A DNA stretch of 13,175 nt. It comes from Anaerolineales bacterium (GTDB lineage: Bacteria > Chloroflexota > Anaerolineae > Anaerolineales > DRMV01). How positions within the stretch are numbered: the stretch's first letter is position 1; each line of letters opens with the position of its first letter. The notes under the pieces are model-generated. The model was not told where the DNA came from. It saw only the letters and a program-made list of their open reading frames with translations, and searched no databases. Made by a program: the position numbers and the translations under genes. Shown in pieces: positions 6,954 to 13,175 of this stretch. The stretch spans positions 1 through 13,175 of the forward strand of contig WGAK01000135.1 of the NCBI GenBank assembly GCA_015494815.1, given 5' to 3'.

Positions 6954-8300
6954 ATGAAACGATCCCCGTGGCGCTATCTGTGGACCGCGGCCGACATCCG
7001 GCGCAAACTGCTCCTCACGGTGGGCATTTTGCTGATTTACCGCTTCGCGGCGCAAATTCCCGTGCCGGGGGTGGACACGGATGTCATTGCGGCCATCATG
7101 AGCGGCCAGGGCGCGGGTGCCGGGTTCCTCAACCTGCTGAACTTCTTGTCCGGCGGTGCGCTGGCCCGGTTCTCCATCCTGTCCATGGGCGTGTATCCGT
7201 ACATCACGGCCCAGATTATCTTGCAAATTCTGGTGCCCATCGTCCCGGCCCTGCAACGCCGTATGGAAGAGGACCCGCGCGAGGGCCAGAAGTGGATGGA
7301 GAAGTGGACCTACATTCTGGCCGTGCCCGTGGCCGCGCTGCAGGCCCTGGGCCAGATTCGGCTGTTCTCCTTCTTCGGCGGCGCGCCGGTCATCCCCAAA
7401 TTCGGCTTCACGGCTGACACCTGGCTACCCAGCGTGGGCATCATCCTGGGCATGACCGCGGGCACCATGTTCGCCATTTGGCTGGGCGAGTTGATTTCCG
7501 AGTACGGCATCAAAGGCCAGGGCATCTCGCTCATCATCTTCGCGGGCATCACGGCGCGCTTGCCCTACAACTTCGCCACCCTGATGCGCGACGAAACCAG
7601 CCGCTGGTTCTATGTGAGCGTTTCGCTGCTGGTGCTGGTCTTCACCGTGTTCCTCATCGTGTTTGTGCAGCAGGGCAAGCGGCTGATTCCGGTCATGTAT
7701 CCGGGCCGCCGCATCGGCCGACGGCAATCCATGCCCGTCAAGGGCACCTTGCCGCTGCCGGTGAACATGGCCGGCATGATTCCGCTGATTTTCGCGCAAT
7801 CGCTGTTGGCCCTGCCGGGCATGGTCGCGGGGTTGTTCTTGAATTCGCAGAACGCCACTTTGCAAAGCATCGCCGCGTCGGTGCAGAACTTCTTCTCGCC
7901 CACCACCGGCGGCTATTGGTGGACCTACTTCATCTTCGTGGTGCTGTTCACCTTCTTCTACACCGAAGTGCTCTTCATGCAGCAGAATTATGGGGAACAG
8001 TTGCGGCGGCAAGGCGCGCGCATTCCGGGCGTGCCGCCGGGCGAGCCCACGCAAGAATACCTGACGCGCGTGCTGCGGCGGGTGACCTTGCCGGGCGCGC
8101 TTTTCCTGGGCTTCGTGGCCATTCTGCCCTATTTGCTCACCTTGTTGGTACCGGCCAGCGCCCAGGGCGGCCGTTCCACACTGCTGCTGATTTCGTCGTC
8201 GGGCCTCATCATCGTGGTCGGCGTGGTGCGGGACCTGCTGTACAACATCGAGGCCGAACTGAAGATGCACGGCTACGAAGAGCGCTTGCTGGTGCGCTGA
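6954..8300 (+). CDS. secY: Protein translocase subunit SecY
   Basis: This encodes 448 residues with about ten hydrophobic membrane segments, the SecY/Sec61-alpha topology. It forms the protein-conducting channel in the cytoplasmic membrane with SecE and SecG and works with SecA or the ribosome. Visible landmarks are the first helix (about 19-37, ending AAQIPVPGVD), the plug/TM2 region with LNFLSGGALARFSILSMGVYPYITAQI (about 61-90), the GQGISLIIFAGI segment (about 189-200) and the FFYTEVLFMQQNYGEQLRRQG loop before TM9 that contacts SecA and ribosomes. AGGAG at 6943-6947 supports the ATG. The C-terminal KMHGYEERLLVR tail is short. Position after rplO is standard. Confidence 0.97.
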   Translation: MKRSPWRYLWTAADIRRKLLLTVGILLIYRFAAQIPVPGVDTDVIAAIMSGQGAGAGFLNLLNFLSGGALARFSILSMGVYPYITAQIILQILVPIVPALQRRMEEDPREGQKWMEKWTYILAVPVAALQALGQIRLFSFFGGAPVIPKFGFTADTWLPSVGIILGMTAGTMFAIWLGELISEYGIKGQGISLIIFAGITARLPYNFATLMRDETSRWFYVSVSLLVLVFTVFLIVFVQQGKRLIPVMYPGRRIGRRQSMPVKGTLPLPVNMAGMIPLIFAQSLLALPGMVAGLFLNSQNATLQSIAASVQNFFSPTTGGYWWTYFIFVVLFTFFYTEVLFMQQNYGEQLRRQGARIPGVPPGEPTQEYLTRVLRRVTLPGALFLGFVAILPYLLTLLVPASAQGGRSTLLLISSSGLIIVVGVVRDLLYNIEAELKMHGYEERLLVR

Positions 8301-8319
8301 CGGCAGAGGGAGCACGCGT

Positions 8320-8994
8320 ATGAACGCGCAAGAGCAACGGCCGCTGTTCATCATCCTGCTGGGACCGCCGGGCGCGGGCAAGGGCACGCAGGCCCGCCGC
8401 CTGGCCGAAACCTTGGGGCTGCCCCACATCTCGTCGGGCGATTTGTTCCGCGAGCATCTGAAGAAGCAGACTCCCTTGGGGCAACTGGCCCAGCAGTACA
8501 TGGCCAAAGGCGAGTTGGTGCCCGACGAGGTGACCATCGGCATGGTGCGCGAGCGTCTGGCCCAGCCCGATGCGCAGCAGGGCGCCATTCTCGACGGCTT
8601 CCCGCGCACGCCGGCCCAGGCCGAAGCCCTGGACGCGCTGCTGGCCGAGCGCCGGCCGCGCGTGGTGGTGCCCTACATCCGGGTGCCCGAGGACGAACTC
8701 GTGGCCCGTCTGAGCGGGCGGCTGACTTGTCGGGCCCACGGGCACATCTTCCATGTGCGTTACAACCCGCCCAAGCAGCCGGGCGTGTGCGATTACGACG
8801 GTTCGGAACTTTACCAGCGTGAGGATGACAAGCCCGAGACGGTGCGACGCCGCATCCAGGTCTATCAAACCCAGACCGCGCCTTTGATTGACTACTATCG
8901 GCAGCGAGGCTTGTTGGTCGAGGTCAACGGCAACGCGCCGATGGACCAGGTCACCCAGGCGCTGTTGGATGCGGTGCGCGGCGCGGGCGCGTAG
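8320..8994 (+). CDS. adk: Adenylate kinase, long form with C-H-C-D LID site
   Basis: This encodes 224 residues. The enzyme interconverts ATP + AMP and 2 ADP in the cytoplasm. The P-loop is GPPGAGKGT (residues 15-23); [10 protein letters not shown] and LDGFPRT (91-97) are the AMP-binding motifs. The LID domain (about 135-172) is the long type, with NPPK and LYQREDD. Its four metal-site positions read C137, H140, C157 and D160 instead of the four cysteines of many Gram-positive enzymes. All four can bind zinc, so a zinc-stabilised LID remains plausible. Catalytic arginines in SGRLT and ETVRRR are present. GAGGGAG at 8306-8312 lies seven bases before the ATG. Confidence 0.97.
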   Translation: MNAQEQRPLFIILLGPPGAGKGTQARRLAETLGLPHISSGDLFREHLKKQTPLGQLAQQYMAKGELVPDEVTIGMVRERLAQPDAQQGAILDGFPRTPAQAEALDALLAERRPRVVVPYIRVPEDELVARLSGRLTCRAHGHIFHVRYNPPKQPGVCDYDGSELYQREDDKPETVRRRIQVYQTQTAPLIDYYRQRGLLVEVNGNAPMDQVTQALLDAVRGAGA

Positions 8995-9005
8995 GCCGTG
9001 GCGTT

Positions 9006-9779
9006 ATGGTGTGGAAGCAACGCATCATCCTCAAAAGCCCGGCCGAAATCGCCATCATGCGCCAGGCCGGACGCATCAACGCCCTGGCGTTGGAGGCCGT
9101 GCGCCGGGCCATTCGCCCCGGAGTGACCACCGCGGAACTGGACGCCATTGCCGAGGAGGTCATCCGCAAGCACGGCGGCCGCCCGGCCTTCAAGGGATAT
9201 CCGGGCCCGTACCCGTACCCCGCGACCCTGACCGTGAGCATCAACGAAGAGTTGGTGCACGGCATCCCGGGGGAACGCAAAATTCGGGCCGGCGACATTG
9301 TCTCGGTGGATTGCGGCACCATTTACAAAGGGTTCATTGCCGATTCGGCGTTCACCGTGGGCGTGGGGAACATTTCCCCCCTGGCGCAGCGGTTGCTGCG
9401 GGTGACCGAAGAAGCCCTCTACAAGGGCATCGAACAGTTGCAGCCCGGCAACCGGGTGGGCGATGTCTCCGCGGCCATCCAGCGCCATGTGGAGGCGCAC
9501 GGCTTCCATGTCACCCGGCAGTACACGGGCCACGGGGTGGGGCGCTCCATGCACGAGTTCCCCATGATCCCCAATTACGGGCGGCCGGGCCAGGGCGCGT
9601 TGATTCGCGAGGGCCTGACCGTGGCCCTGGAGCCGATGGTGCTGGTGGGCACCCCCGAGACCAAGGTCAAGCCCGACCGCTGGACCGTGGTTTCGGCCGA
9701 CGGGTCGCTGACGGCCCACTTCGAGCACACCATCGCGGTGACGGCGCACGGGCCGCTGATTTTGACGGTGGCCGATTGA
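9006..9779 (+). CDS. map: Methionine aminopeptidase, type I
   Basis: This encodes 257 residues. The enzyme removes the initiator methionine from nascent proteins as they leave the ribosome. All five metal ligands are visible: D102 and D113 ([17 protein letters not shown]), H176 ([10 protein letters not shown]), E209 (TVALEPM) and E240 (FEHTIAVT). H85 in VHGIPG is the conserved substrate-side histidine. There is no N-terminal zinc-finger extension, and the length fits the bacterial type Ia form. The ATG lies 11 bases after the adk stop with no clear purine-rich site (only TAGG), so translation may depend on coupling to adk. It is the last gene before the internal promoter. Confidence 0.96.
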   Translation: MVWKQRIILKSPAEIAIMRQAGRINALALEAVRRAIRPGVTTAELDAIAEEVIRKHGGRPAFKGYPGPYPYPATLTVSINEELVHGIPGERKIRAGDIVSVDCGTIYKGFIADSAFTVGVGNISPLAQRLLRVTEEALYKGIEQLQPGNRVGDVSAAIQRHVEAHGFHVTRQYTGHGVGRSMHEFPMIPNYGRPGQGALIREGLTVALEPMVLVGTPETKVKPDRWTVVSADGSLTAHFEHTIAVTAHGPLILTVAD

Positions 9780-9789
9780 GGGTGCGCCC

Positions 9790-9817
9790 TGGACAAAAAA
9801 GCGGTTTGCTGTATAAT
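9790..9817 (+). promoter_or_regulatory. Sigma-70-type promoter for the alpha operon
   Basis: A -35 element TGGACA (9790-9795, five of six matches to TTGACA) and a perfect -10 TATAAT (9812-9817) are separated by 16 bases that start with an A-run. It lies 11 bases after the map stop and is the best promoter match I noticed in the window. The expected transcription start is near 9824, giving a leader of about 50 bases before rpmJ. It would let L36, S13, S11, S4, alpha and L17 be made independently of the upstream operon. Confidence 0.75.
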
Positions 9818-9825
9818 ACCTTCTT

Positions 9826-9848
9826 TGCGGAAGCGGGTCGCTTTCGCA
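9826..9848 (+). promoter_or_regulatory. Ten-base-pair leader hairpin upstream of rpmJ
   Basis: TGCGGAAGCG (9826-9835) pairs with CGCTTTCGCA (9839-9848), with one G-U pair, around a GGT loop. It would start within a few bases of the predicted 5' end of the alpha-operon transcript and ends 11 bases before AAGGAG (9860-9865), the rpmJ ribosome site. Possible roles are 5'-end protection or a protein-binding control site (S4 controls the alpha operon in E. coli). No T-tract follows, so it is not an evident terminator. Confidence 0.55.
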
Positions 9849-9874
9849 GGTTGGTCACGAAGGAGAGAACGGCG

Positions 9875-9988
9875 ATGAAAGTCTCTGCCTCGGTGAAGAA
9901 GCGCTGTTCCAAGTGCAAAATCGTCCGACGCAAAGGTCGGGTGTATGTCATTTGCGAAAATCCGCGTCATAAACAACGACAGGGGTAA
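9875..9988 (+). CDS. rpmJ: Ribosomal protein L36 (bL36), zinc-binding form
   Basis: This encodes 37 residues, exactly the usual length, starting [19 protein letters not shown]. The zinc ligands C11, C14, C27 and H32 are all present, so this is the zinc-containing form, not the cysteine-less paralogue made under zinc starvation in some bacteria. The gene is too small for many predictors but is unambiguous by sequence and place. AAGGAG at 9860-9865 lies nine bases before the ATG. It is the first gene downstream of the internal promoter. In many bacteria infA immediately precedes it; here the 95-base spacer is too short to hold infA. Confidence 0.97.
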   Translation: MKVSASVKKRCSKCKIVRRKGRVYVICENPRHKQRQG

Positions 9989-9993
9989 GGATT

Positions 9994-10383
9994 ATGGCCC
10001 GTATTGCTGGTGTTGACTTACCACGCAACAAGCGCATCGAGATTGCGCTGACTTACATCTATGGCATTGGCCGCACCCGGGCCCGCGAGATTCTGGCCCA
10101 CACGGGCGTGAATCCCGACACGCGGGTGCACAGCCTGAGCCCCGACGAAATCGCGCGGCTGCGGGAGTTCATCAACAAGAACTACAAGGTCGAAGGCGAC
10201 TTGCGCCGCGAGGTGCAAATGAACATCAAGCGGCTGATGGACATCGGCTGCTATCGGGGTTTGCGTCATCGGCGGGGTTTGCCCGTGCGTGGTCAGCGCA
10301 CCCGCACCAACGCGCGCACGCGCAAAGGCCCGCGCAAGACCGTGGCCGGTCGTGGGCGGCGCCGCGGCGCGAAGAAGAAGTAA
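9994..10383 (+). CDS. rpsM: Ribosomal protein S13 (uS13)
   Basis: This encodes 129 residues, starting [26 protein letters not shown], the conserved S13 N-terminus with its helix-two-turn-helix. The C-terminal tail [28 protein letters not shown] followed by a very basic end ([10 protein letters not shown]) reaches the P-site tRNA and the inter-subunit bridge to L5. It begins five bases after the rpmJ stop; its ribosome site (AGGGG at 9981-9985 or the overlapping AAGGA) lies across that stop, indicating coupling. In E. coli the S4 repressor acts at the rpsM start, but no equivalent fold is obvious in this short junction. Confidence 0.98.
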   Translation: MARIAGVDLPRNKRIEIALTYIYGIGRTRAREILAHTGVNPDTRVHSLSPDEIARLREFINKNYKVEGDLRREVQMNIKRLMDIGCYRGLRHRRGLPVRGQRTRTNARTRKGPRKTVAGRGRRRGAKKK

Positions 10384-10445
10384 ACGGGCGGGGCTGGACC
10401 CTGTACCGCACATCCCTCGGCAAGGGCTAAGGAGAAGAAAGCGTT

Positions 10446-10844
10446 ATGGCTCGATCGGTTCGTTCTTCCCGTCGGCGGAGCAAGAAGGTCAAGCGGGTGG
10501 TCACCCGGGGCCGCATTTACATTCAGGCCACCTTCAACAACACCATCGTCACCATCACCGACGAACAAGGCAACACCGTGGCCTGGGCCAGCGGCGGCAC
10601 CGTGGGCTTCAAGGGCACCCGCAAGAGCACGCCTTTTGCCGCCCGGTTGGCGGTAGAGCAGGCCGTCAAGGCGGCCAAGGACATGGGCATGCACGAGGCG
10701 CATGTGTTCGTCAAGGGCCCGGGGCCGGGCCGCGAGGCCGCGCTGCGCGCGCTGCTCAACATGGATTTGAAGATTCGTTCGATTTCCGACATCACGCCCA
10801 TCCCCCACAACGGTTGTCGGCCGCCCAAGAAGCGCCGCGTGTAA
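10446..10844 (+). CDS. rpsK: Ribosomal protein S11 (uS11)
   Basis: This encodes 132 residues. A basic N-terminus precedes [41 protein letters not shown] and the C-terminal [21 protein letters not shown], all nearly invariant in bacteria. S11 sits on the 30S platform beside the mRNA exit and with S7 shapes the E site. The Asn-Gly pair in PHNGC is the site known to form isoaspartate in E. coli S11. TAAGGAG at 10428-10434 is 11 bases before the ATG, slightly long. The preceding 62-base spacer shows only weak pairing (CCCT with AGGG at 10414-10426). Confidence 0.98.
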   Translation: MARSVRSSRRRSKKVKRVVTRGRIYIQATFNNTIVTITDEQGNTVAWASGGTVGFKGTRKSTPFAARLAVEQAVKAAKDMGMHEAHVFVKGPGPGREAALRALLNMDLKIRSISDITPIPHNGCRPPKKRRV

Positions 10845-10873
10845 GCCGCCGGTCGTGGGGCAGGGCCATCGTC

Positions 10874-10901
10874 ACCCTCGCCGCCTGGGGTCGGTGAGGG
10901 T
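10874..10901 (+). promoter_or_regulatory. Nine-base-pair hairpin in the rpsK-rpsD spacer
   Basis: ACCCTCGCC (10874-10882) pairs with GGTGAGGGT (10893-10901), with one G-U pair, around a ten-base loop. It lies in an 87-base spacer, the second longest in the window, and ends 12 bases before the rpsD ribosome site (TAAGGAG around 10913-10919). S4 is an mRNA-binding autoregulator in E. coli and B. subtilis, so a leader role for rpsD is possible but unproven. No T-tract follows. Confidence 0.45.
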
Positions 10902-10931
10902 AGCATCTTGTCTAAGGAGAGAGGCACGCTT

Positions 10932-11573
10932 ATGGGTAGGTATATCGGTCCGGTCTGTCGTCTGTGCCGCCGTGAAGGCGAGAAATTGTATCTCAAAGGG
11001 GCCAAGTGCTTCACCCCCAAGTGCCCCTTCGAGCGCAAGTCGTACCCGCCGGGGCAGCACGGTCGGATGGCCATGCGTCGGCGTTCCCGCATGTCGGACT
11101 TCGCCAAGCAATTGCGCGCCAAGCAGCGGGCCCGGCGCATTTACGGCGTGAGCGAGCGCCAGTTCCAGCGCTATTTCGACATCGCGCTGCAACGCCGCGG
11201 CATGACCGGCCTCAACTTGTTGCAGATCTTGGAATCGCGGCTGGACAATGTCGTCTACCGGTTGGGTTTCGCGCGCAGCCGGGCCGAGGCGCGGCAACTG
11301 GTGACCCACGGCCACTTCACGGTCAACGGCCGGCGCACCGATGTGCCCTCCATGTTGCTCAAACCCGGCGATGTGGTGGCCGTGCGGCCGGGTTCGCGCA
11401 AGCGCAAGTACTTCCAAGAGACGGTGTTCGAGTGGGCCGAGCAGCACAAAGTGCCGGCCTGGTTGGAACGGGATATGGACAACCTCACGGGCAAGGTGCT
11501 GCGCCTGCCCGAACGGGGCGAGATTGACGCCACCATTGACGAACAACTGATCGTGGAATACTACTCGCGGTAA
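10932..11573 (+). CDS. rpsD: Ribosomal protein S4 (uS4), zinc-binding form
   Basis: This encodes 213 residues from ATG 10932 ([19 protein letters not shown]). A TTG at 10908 in the same frame overlaps the ribosome site and would add eight unrelated residues, so it is rejected. C9, C12, C26 and C31 form the N-terminal zinc site of the cysteine-containing S4 type. The S4 RNA-binding domain (about residues 101-165) holds [35 protein letters not shown]4 nucleates 30S assembly by binding the 16S 5' domain, contributes to the mRNA entry tunnel, and in model bacteria represses its own operon. The gene lies directly before rpoA. Confidence 0.97.
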   Translation: MGRYIGPVCRLCRREGEKLYLKGAKCFTPKCPFERKSYPPGQHGRMAMRRRSRMSDFAKQLRAKQRARRIYGVSERQFQRYFDIALQRRGMTGLNLLQILESRLDNVVYRLGFARSRAEARQLVTHGHFTVNGRRTDVPSMLLKPGDVVAVRPGSRKRKYFQETVFEWAEQHKVPAWLERDMDNLTGKVLRLPERGEIDATIDEQLIVEYYSR

Positions 11574-11590
11574 GCGGTAACCGGTGCGGT

Positions 11591-11618
11591 TGGCGCCTGT
11601 CACCCTGGCAGGCGGCCA
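11591..11618 (+). other. Spacer hairpin, rpsD-rpoA
   Basis: TGGCGCCTG (11591-11599) pairs with CAGGC (11609-11613) plus GCCA (11615-11618), leaving only G11614 bulged; the loop is nine bases. It lies in a 69-base spacer, 17 bases after the rpsD stop and 13 before the GAGAGG used by rpoA. There is no T-tract, so transcription should continue into rpoA. It could set a different mRNA stability or translation level for rpoA. Confidence 0.5.
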
Positions 11619-11642
11619 GCCCTGGTTTGGTGAGAGGTGCGT

Positions 11643-12626
11643 ATGATCGCCAATGTCTTGGCCGGAATGGTCACGCCCACGGTGGAGACCGAGCACGAAG
11701 CGCAGAACTACGCGCGTTTCGTCATCGCGCCCCTGGAGCGGGGCTATGGCGTCACGCTGGGCAATGCGTTGCGCCGCGTGTTGTTGTCGTCCCTGCCCGG
11801 CGCGGCCGTTACTTCCATCCGCCTCACGGGCGTGATGCACGAGTTCAGCGCCATCCCCGGGGTGCGCGAGGATGTGCTGGCGCTGATGCTGCAACTGAAG
11901 AAGTTGCGGGTGCGGCTGCACAGCGCGGAGCGGGCTCACCTGTATCTGGATGTGCGGGGCGAGGGCGAAATCACCGCCGCGGACATCATCGCGCCGCCCG
12001 AAGTCGAGGTCGTCAACCCCGACCTGTACCTGTTCACCATTGACGACCCCGAGGCCCATGTGGAAATGGAAATCGTGGTCGAGCGCGGGCGCGGCTTTTC
12101 GCCGGCCGAGGAACGCAGCCGGTCGCTGGCCATCGGCGACCTGGCCGTGGATGCCATCTTTTCGCCCGTGTATAAGGTGAACTTCGAAGTGGGCGCGGCC
12201 CGCGTGGGCCAAAAGACCAACTATGACCGCCTGGTGTTGGAAATCTGGACCGACGGCACTGTGGCCCCGCGCGACGCCTTGCAGGCCGCGGCGCACATCC
12301 TGGCGGCCCACTTCCAGCAGGTGGGCGGCTTGAGCGCCGAAACGCCCATGATGACCCCCGCGGCGCCCGAGGAAGAGAGCCGCGGGCCCGAACAGTTGAA
12401 CATCCCCATCGAAGACCTGAATTTGTCGGTGCGGGTGTTCAACGCGCTCAAGCGTTCGGGGGTGGACACCGTGGGCGATGTGCTGCGCCTGCTGAGCAAG
12501 GGGCCTGAGTCGTTGCTCAGCATCCGCAATTTTGGCGCCAAGAGCCTGGACGAACTCAAGGAAAAACTGAAGGCCAAGGGCTATTTGTCCGACGAAACCC
12601 CCGGCGAGGCCGAGGAAGCGGAGTAA
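11643..12626 (+). CDS. rpoA: DNA-directed RNA polymerase subunit alpha
   Basis: This encodes 327 residues from ATG 11643; the in-frame GTG at 11637 overlaps the ribosome site GAGAGG (11632-11637). The N-terminal domain (about 1-230) dimerises and scaffolds polymerase assembly: ERGYGVTLGNALRRVLLSSLPG (32-53) carries the conserved arginines, and VDAIFSPVYKVNFEV and NYDRLVLEIWTDG follow. An acidic/Pro linker (about 231-250) leads to the C-terminal domain, which binds UP elements and activators. Its DNA-contacting residues are preserved: R264 (LSVR), N267, and G298, K300, S301 in NFGAKSLDEL. The C-terminal tail is acidic (GEAEEAE). Confidence 0.98.
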   Translation: MIANVLAGMVTPTVETEHEAQNYARFVIAPLERGYGVTLGNALRRVLLSSLPGAAVTSIRLTGVMHEFSAIPGVREDVLALMLQLKKLRVRLHSAERAHLYLDVRGEGEITAADIIAPPEVEVVNPDLYLFTIDDPEAHVEMEIVVERGRGFSPAEERSRSLAIGDLAVDAIFSPVYKVNFEVGAARVGQKTNYDRLVLEIWTDGTVAPRDALQAAAHILAAHFQQVGGLSAETPMMTPAAPEEESRGPEQLNIPIEDLNLSVRVFNALKRSGVDTVGDVLRLLSKGPESLLSIRNFGAKSLDELKEKLKAKGYLSDETPGEAEEAE

Positions 12627-12632
12627 GGAACC

Positions 12633-13034
12633 ATGCGCCATCAGAAGGCTGGCAAGAAACTGAGCCGCAGCAAGGACGCGCGCACCCTGTTGCGCCGCAA
12701 CCTGCTGAAGCAGTTGTTTGAACACGAGCGCATTCGCACCACCAAGGCCAAGGCTCAGGCCATTCGGGGCGAGGCCGAGAAAATCATTACCCTGGCCAAG
12801 AAAGGTCGGGCCGCCGCGGCCGCGGGCGACGAGCAAGGGCGGGCCGCGCTGGTGCACTACGAGCGCCTGGTGGCCGCGCGCCTGGGCAACGACCGCAAAC
12901 TGGTGCAGCGCATCTTTCACGAGATTGCGCCCCGCTATGCCGAGCGCCCCGGCGGCTATACCCGCATGTACCGGTGGAAGTTCCGCCAGGGCGATGCGGC
13001 CGAGATGGTCATTTTGGAACTGGTGGAAGAGTAA
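12633..13034 (+). CDS. rplQ: Ribosomal protein L17 (bL17)
   Basis: This encodes 133 residues. MRHQKAGKKLSRSKDARTLLRRNL is close to the invariant L17 N-terminus (MRH...LGR...HR...LRNL), with the family's LFEHERIRTTKAKAQAIRGEAEKIITLAKKG block next and the C-terminal APRYAERPGGYTRMYRWKFRQGDAAEMVILELVE. The middle holds a short Ala/Gly-rich stretch (RAAAAAGDEQGR). L17 lies on the 50S solvent face near the exit tunnel. It starts six bases after the rpoA stop, and its ribosome site (TAAGGA, 12624-12629) overlaps that stop, so it is likely coupled to rpoA. Confidence 0.98.
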   Translation: MRHQKAGKKLSRSKDARTLLRRNLLKQLFEHERIRTTKAKAQAIRGEAEKIITLAKKGRAAAAAGDEQGRAALVHYERLVAARLGNDRKLVQRIFHEIAPRYAERPGGYTRMYRWKFRQGDAAEMVILELVEE

Positions 13035-13041
13035 GGTTTGA

Positions 13042-13060
13042 CCGGGGCTTAAAGCCCTGG
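13042..13060 (+). other. Hairpin in the rplQ-truA spacer
   Basis: CCGGGGC (13042-13048) pairs with GCCCTGG (13054-13060), one G-U pair, around a TTAAA loop. It starts seven bases after the rplQ stop. The bases that follow are GC-rich rather than T-rich, so it does not look like an intrinsic terminator, though a weak or Rho-linked role at the operon end cannot be excluded. Confidence 0.45.
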
Positions 13061-13076
13061 CCTGCGCTGGGTTCGC

Positions 13077-13175
13077 ATGGCACATTACCAACTTCGTCTG
13101 GCATACGACGGCACCGGCTTCGTGGGGTTGCAACGCCAGTCCCAGGGCCGCACGGTGCAAGGGGTGCTGGAAGAC
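13077..13175 (+). CDS. truA: tRNA pseudouridine(38-40) synthase TruA, N-terminal part
   Basis: Only the first 33 codons are inside the window; the reading frame is open at the right edge. The peptide [15 protein letters not shown], then [18 protein letters not shown], matches the N-terminal TruA pattern YDGxxFxGxQ(R/V)Q...RTVQ...LE. The catalytic aspartate lies near residue 60 in this family and is beyond the edge. TruA isomerises uridines 38-40 in the anticodon stem-loop of tRNAs. An in-frame TAA at 13050-13052 excludes a much longer N-terminus, and the ATG lacks a clear ribosome site. truA after rplQ, often followed by rplM-rpsI, is a common arrangement. Confidence 0.88.
   Translation, partial: MAHYQLRLAYDGTGFVGLQRQSQGRTVQGVLED

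Noticed and set aside
7478..8323. A 281-codon alternative plus-strand frame within secY
   Set aside because: The secY frame encodes a full-length conserved membrane protein; the other frame is Arg/His/Gly-rich and featureless.
8888..9874. The upstream part of a 366-codon frame ending in L36
   Set aside because: Only the last 37 codons from 9875 match a family (L36) and have their own ribosome site; the rest is an out-of-frame reading of adk and map.
13042..13076. Intrinsic terminator after rplQ
   Set aside because: A stem exists but is followed by GC-rich sequence with no T-run, and truA follows closely on the same strand.
10872..13160. A 762-codon open frame on the minus strand opposite rpsD, rpoA and rplQ
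   Set aside because: It exactly mirrors well-supported genes, has low-complexity His/Ala/Leu/Gln-rich composition with no family resemblance, and long antisense frames are expected opposite GC-rich codon usage.
13077..13175. Leucine where E. coli TruA has tryptophan (GWQRQ) as a possible defect
   Set aside because: This position varies among TruA proteins (tyrosine in B. subtilis, for example), so it is not evidence of inactivation.
1..13175. CRISPR arrays, tRNA or rRNA genes, insertion sequences, phage or defence genes
   Set aside because: No spaced direct repeats, tRNA-like cloverleaf, transposase or inverted terminal repeats were seen; the window is essentially fully occupied by housekeeping genes.

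Overview
This window is a long, tightly packed run of co-directional housekeeping genes, all on the + strand. It is the merged S10-spc-alpha ribosomal protein cluster of a GC-rich bacterium. Gene order is rplB(3' end)-rpsS-rplV-rpsC-rplP-rpmC-rpsQ-rplN-rplX-rplE-rpsZ(zinc S14)-rpsH-rplF-rplR-rpsE-rpmD-rplO-secY-adk-map | promoter | rpmJ-rpsM-rpsK-rpsD-rpoA-rplQ-truA(5' end). Gene content and order are bacterial. The zinc-type S14, the zinc-type S4 starting [12 protein letters not shown], the four-cysteine L24, the acidic tail on S17 and the GC-rich composition would fit Chloroflexota (Anaerolineae-like). That assignment is a low-to-moderate-confidence inference from protein flavour, not proof.

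Region 1-3331 is the end of the S10 operon running straight into the spc operon (L2 to L24). Region 3409-6917 is the rest of the ribosomal part of spc (L5 to L15). Region 6954-9779 holds secY (protein-conducting channel), adk (adenylate kinase) and map (methionine aminopeptidase), which link ribosome synthesis to membrane insertion, nucleotide balance and N-terminal methionine removal. Region 9780-13034 is the alpha operon (L36, S13, S11, S4, RNA polymerase alpha, L17), and the first 33 codons of truA reach the right edge.

No spacer exceeds about 95 bases. Two gene pairs overlap by ATGA (rpmC/rpsQ and rpsE/rpmD). The one clear promoter (TGGACA, 16 bp, TATAAT) lies in the map-rpmJ spacer, where many bacteria carry infA. 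infA is absent here. The predicted transcript from this promoter would begin almost directly with a 10-bp hairpin.

I found no undescribed multi-gene system: every gene is a recognisable housekeeping gene. The most unusual signal is non-coding. Nearly every spacer longer than about 33 bases carries a compact GC-rich hairpin between the stop codon and the next ribosome binding site. None has a T-tract, and each has a different sequence. The rplF-rplR copy could also form a pseudoknot next to the rplR ribosome binding site. These are candidates for mRNA stability or ribosomal-protein autoregulation sites and need comparative support.
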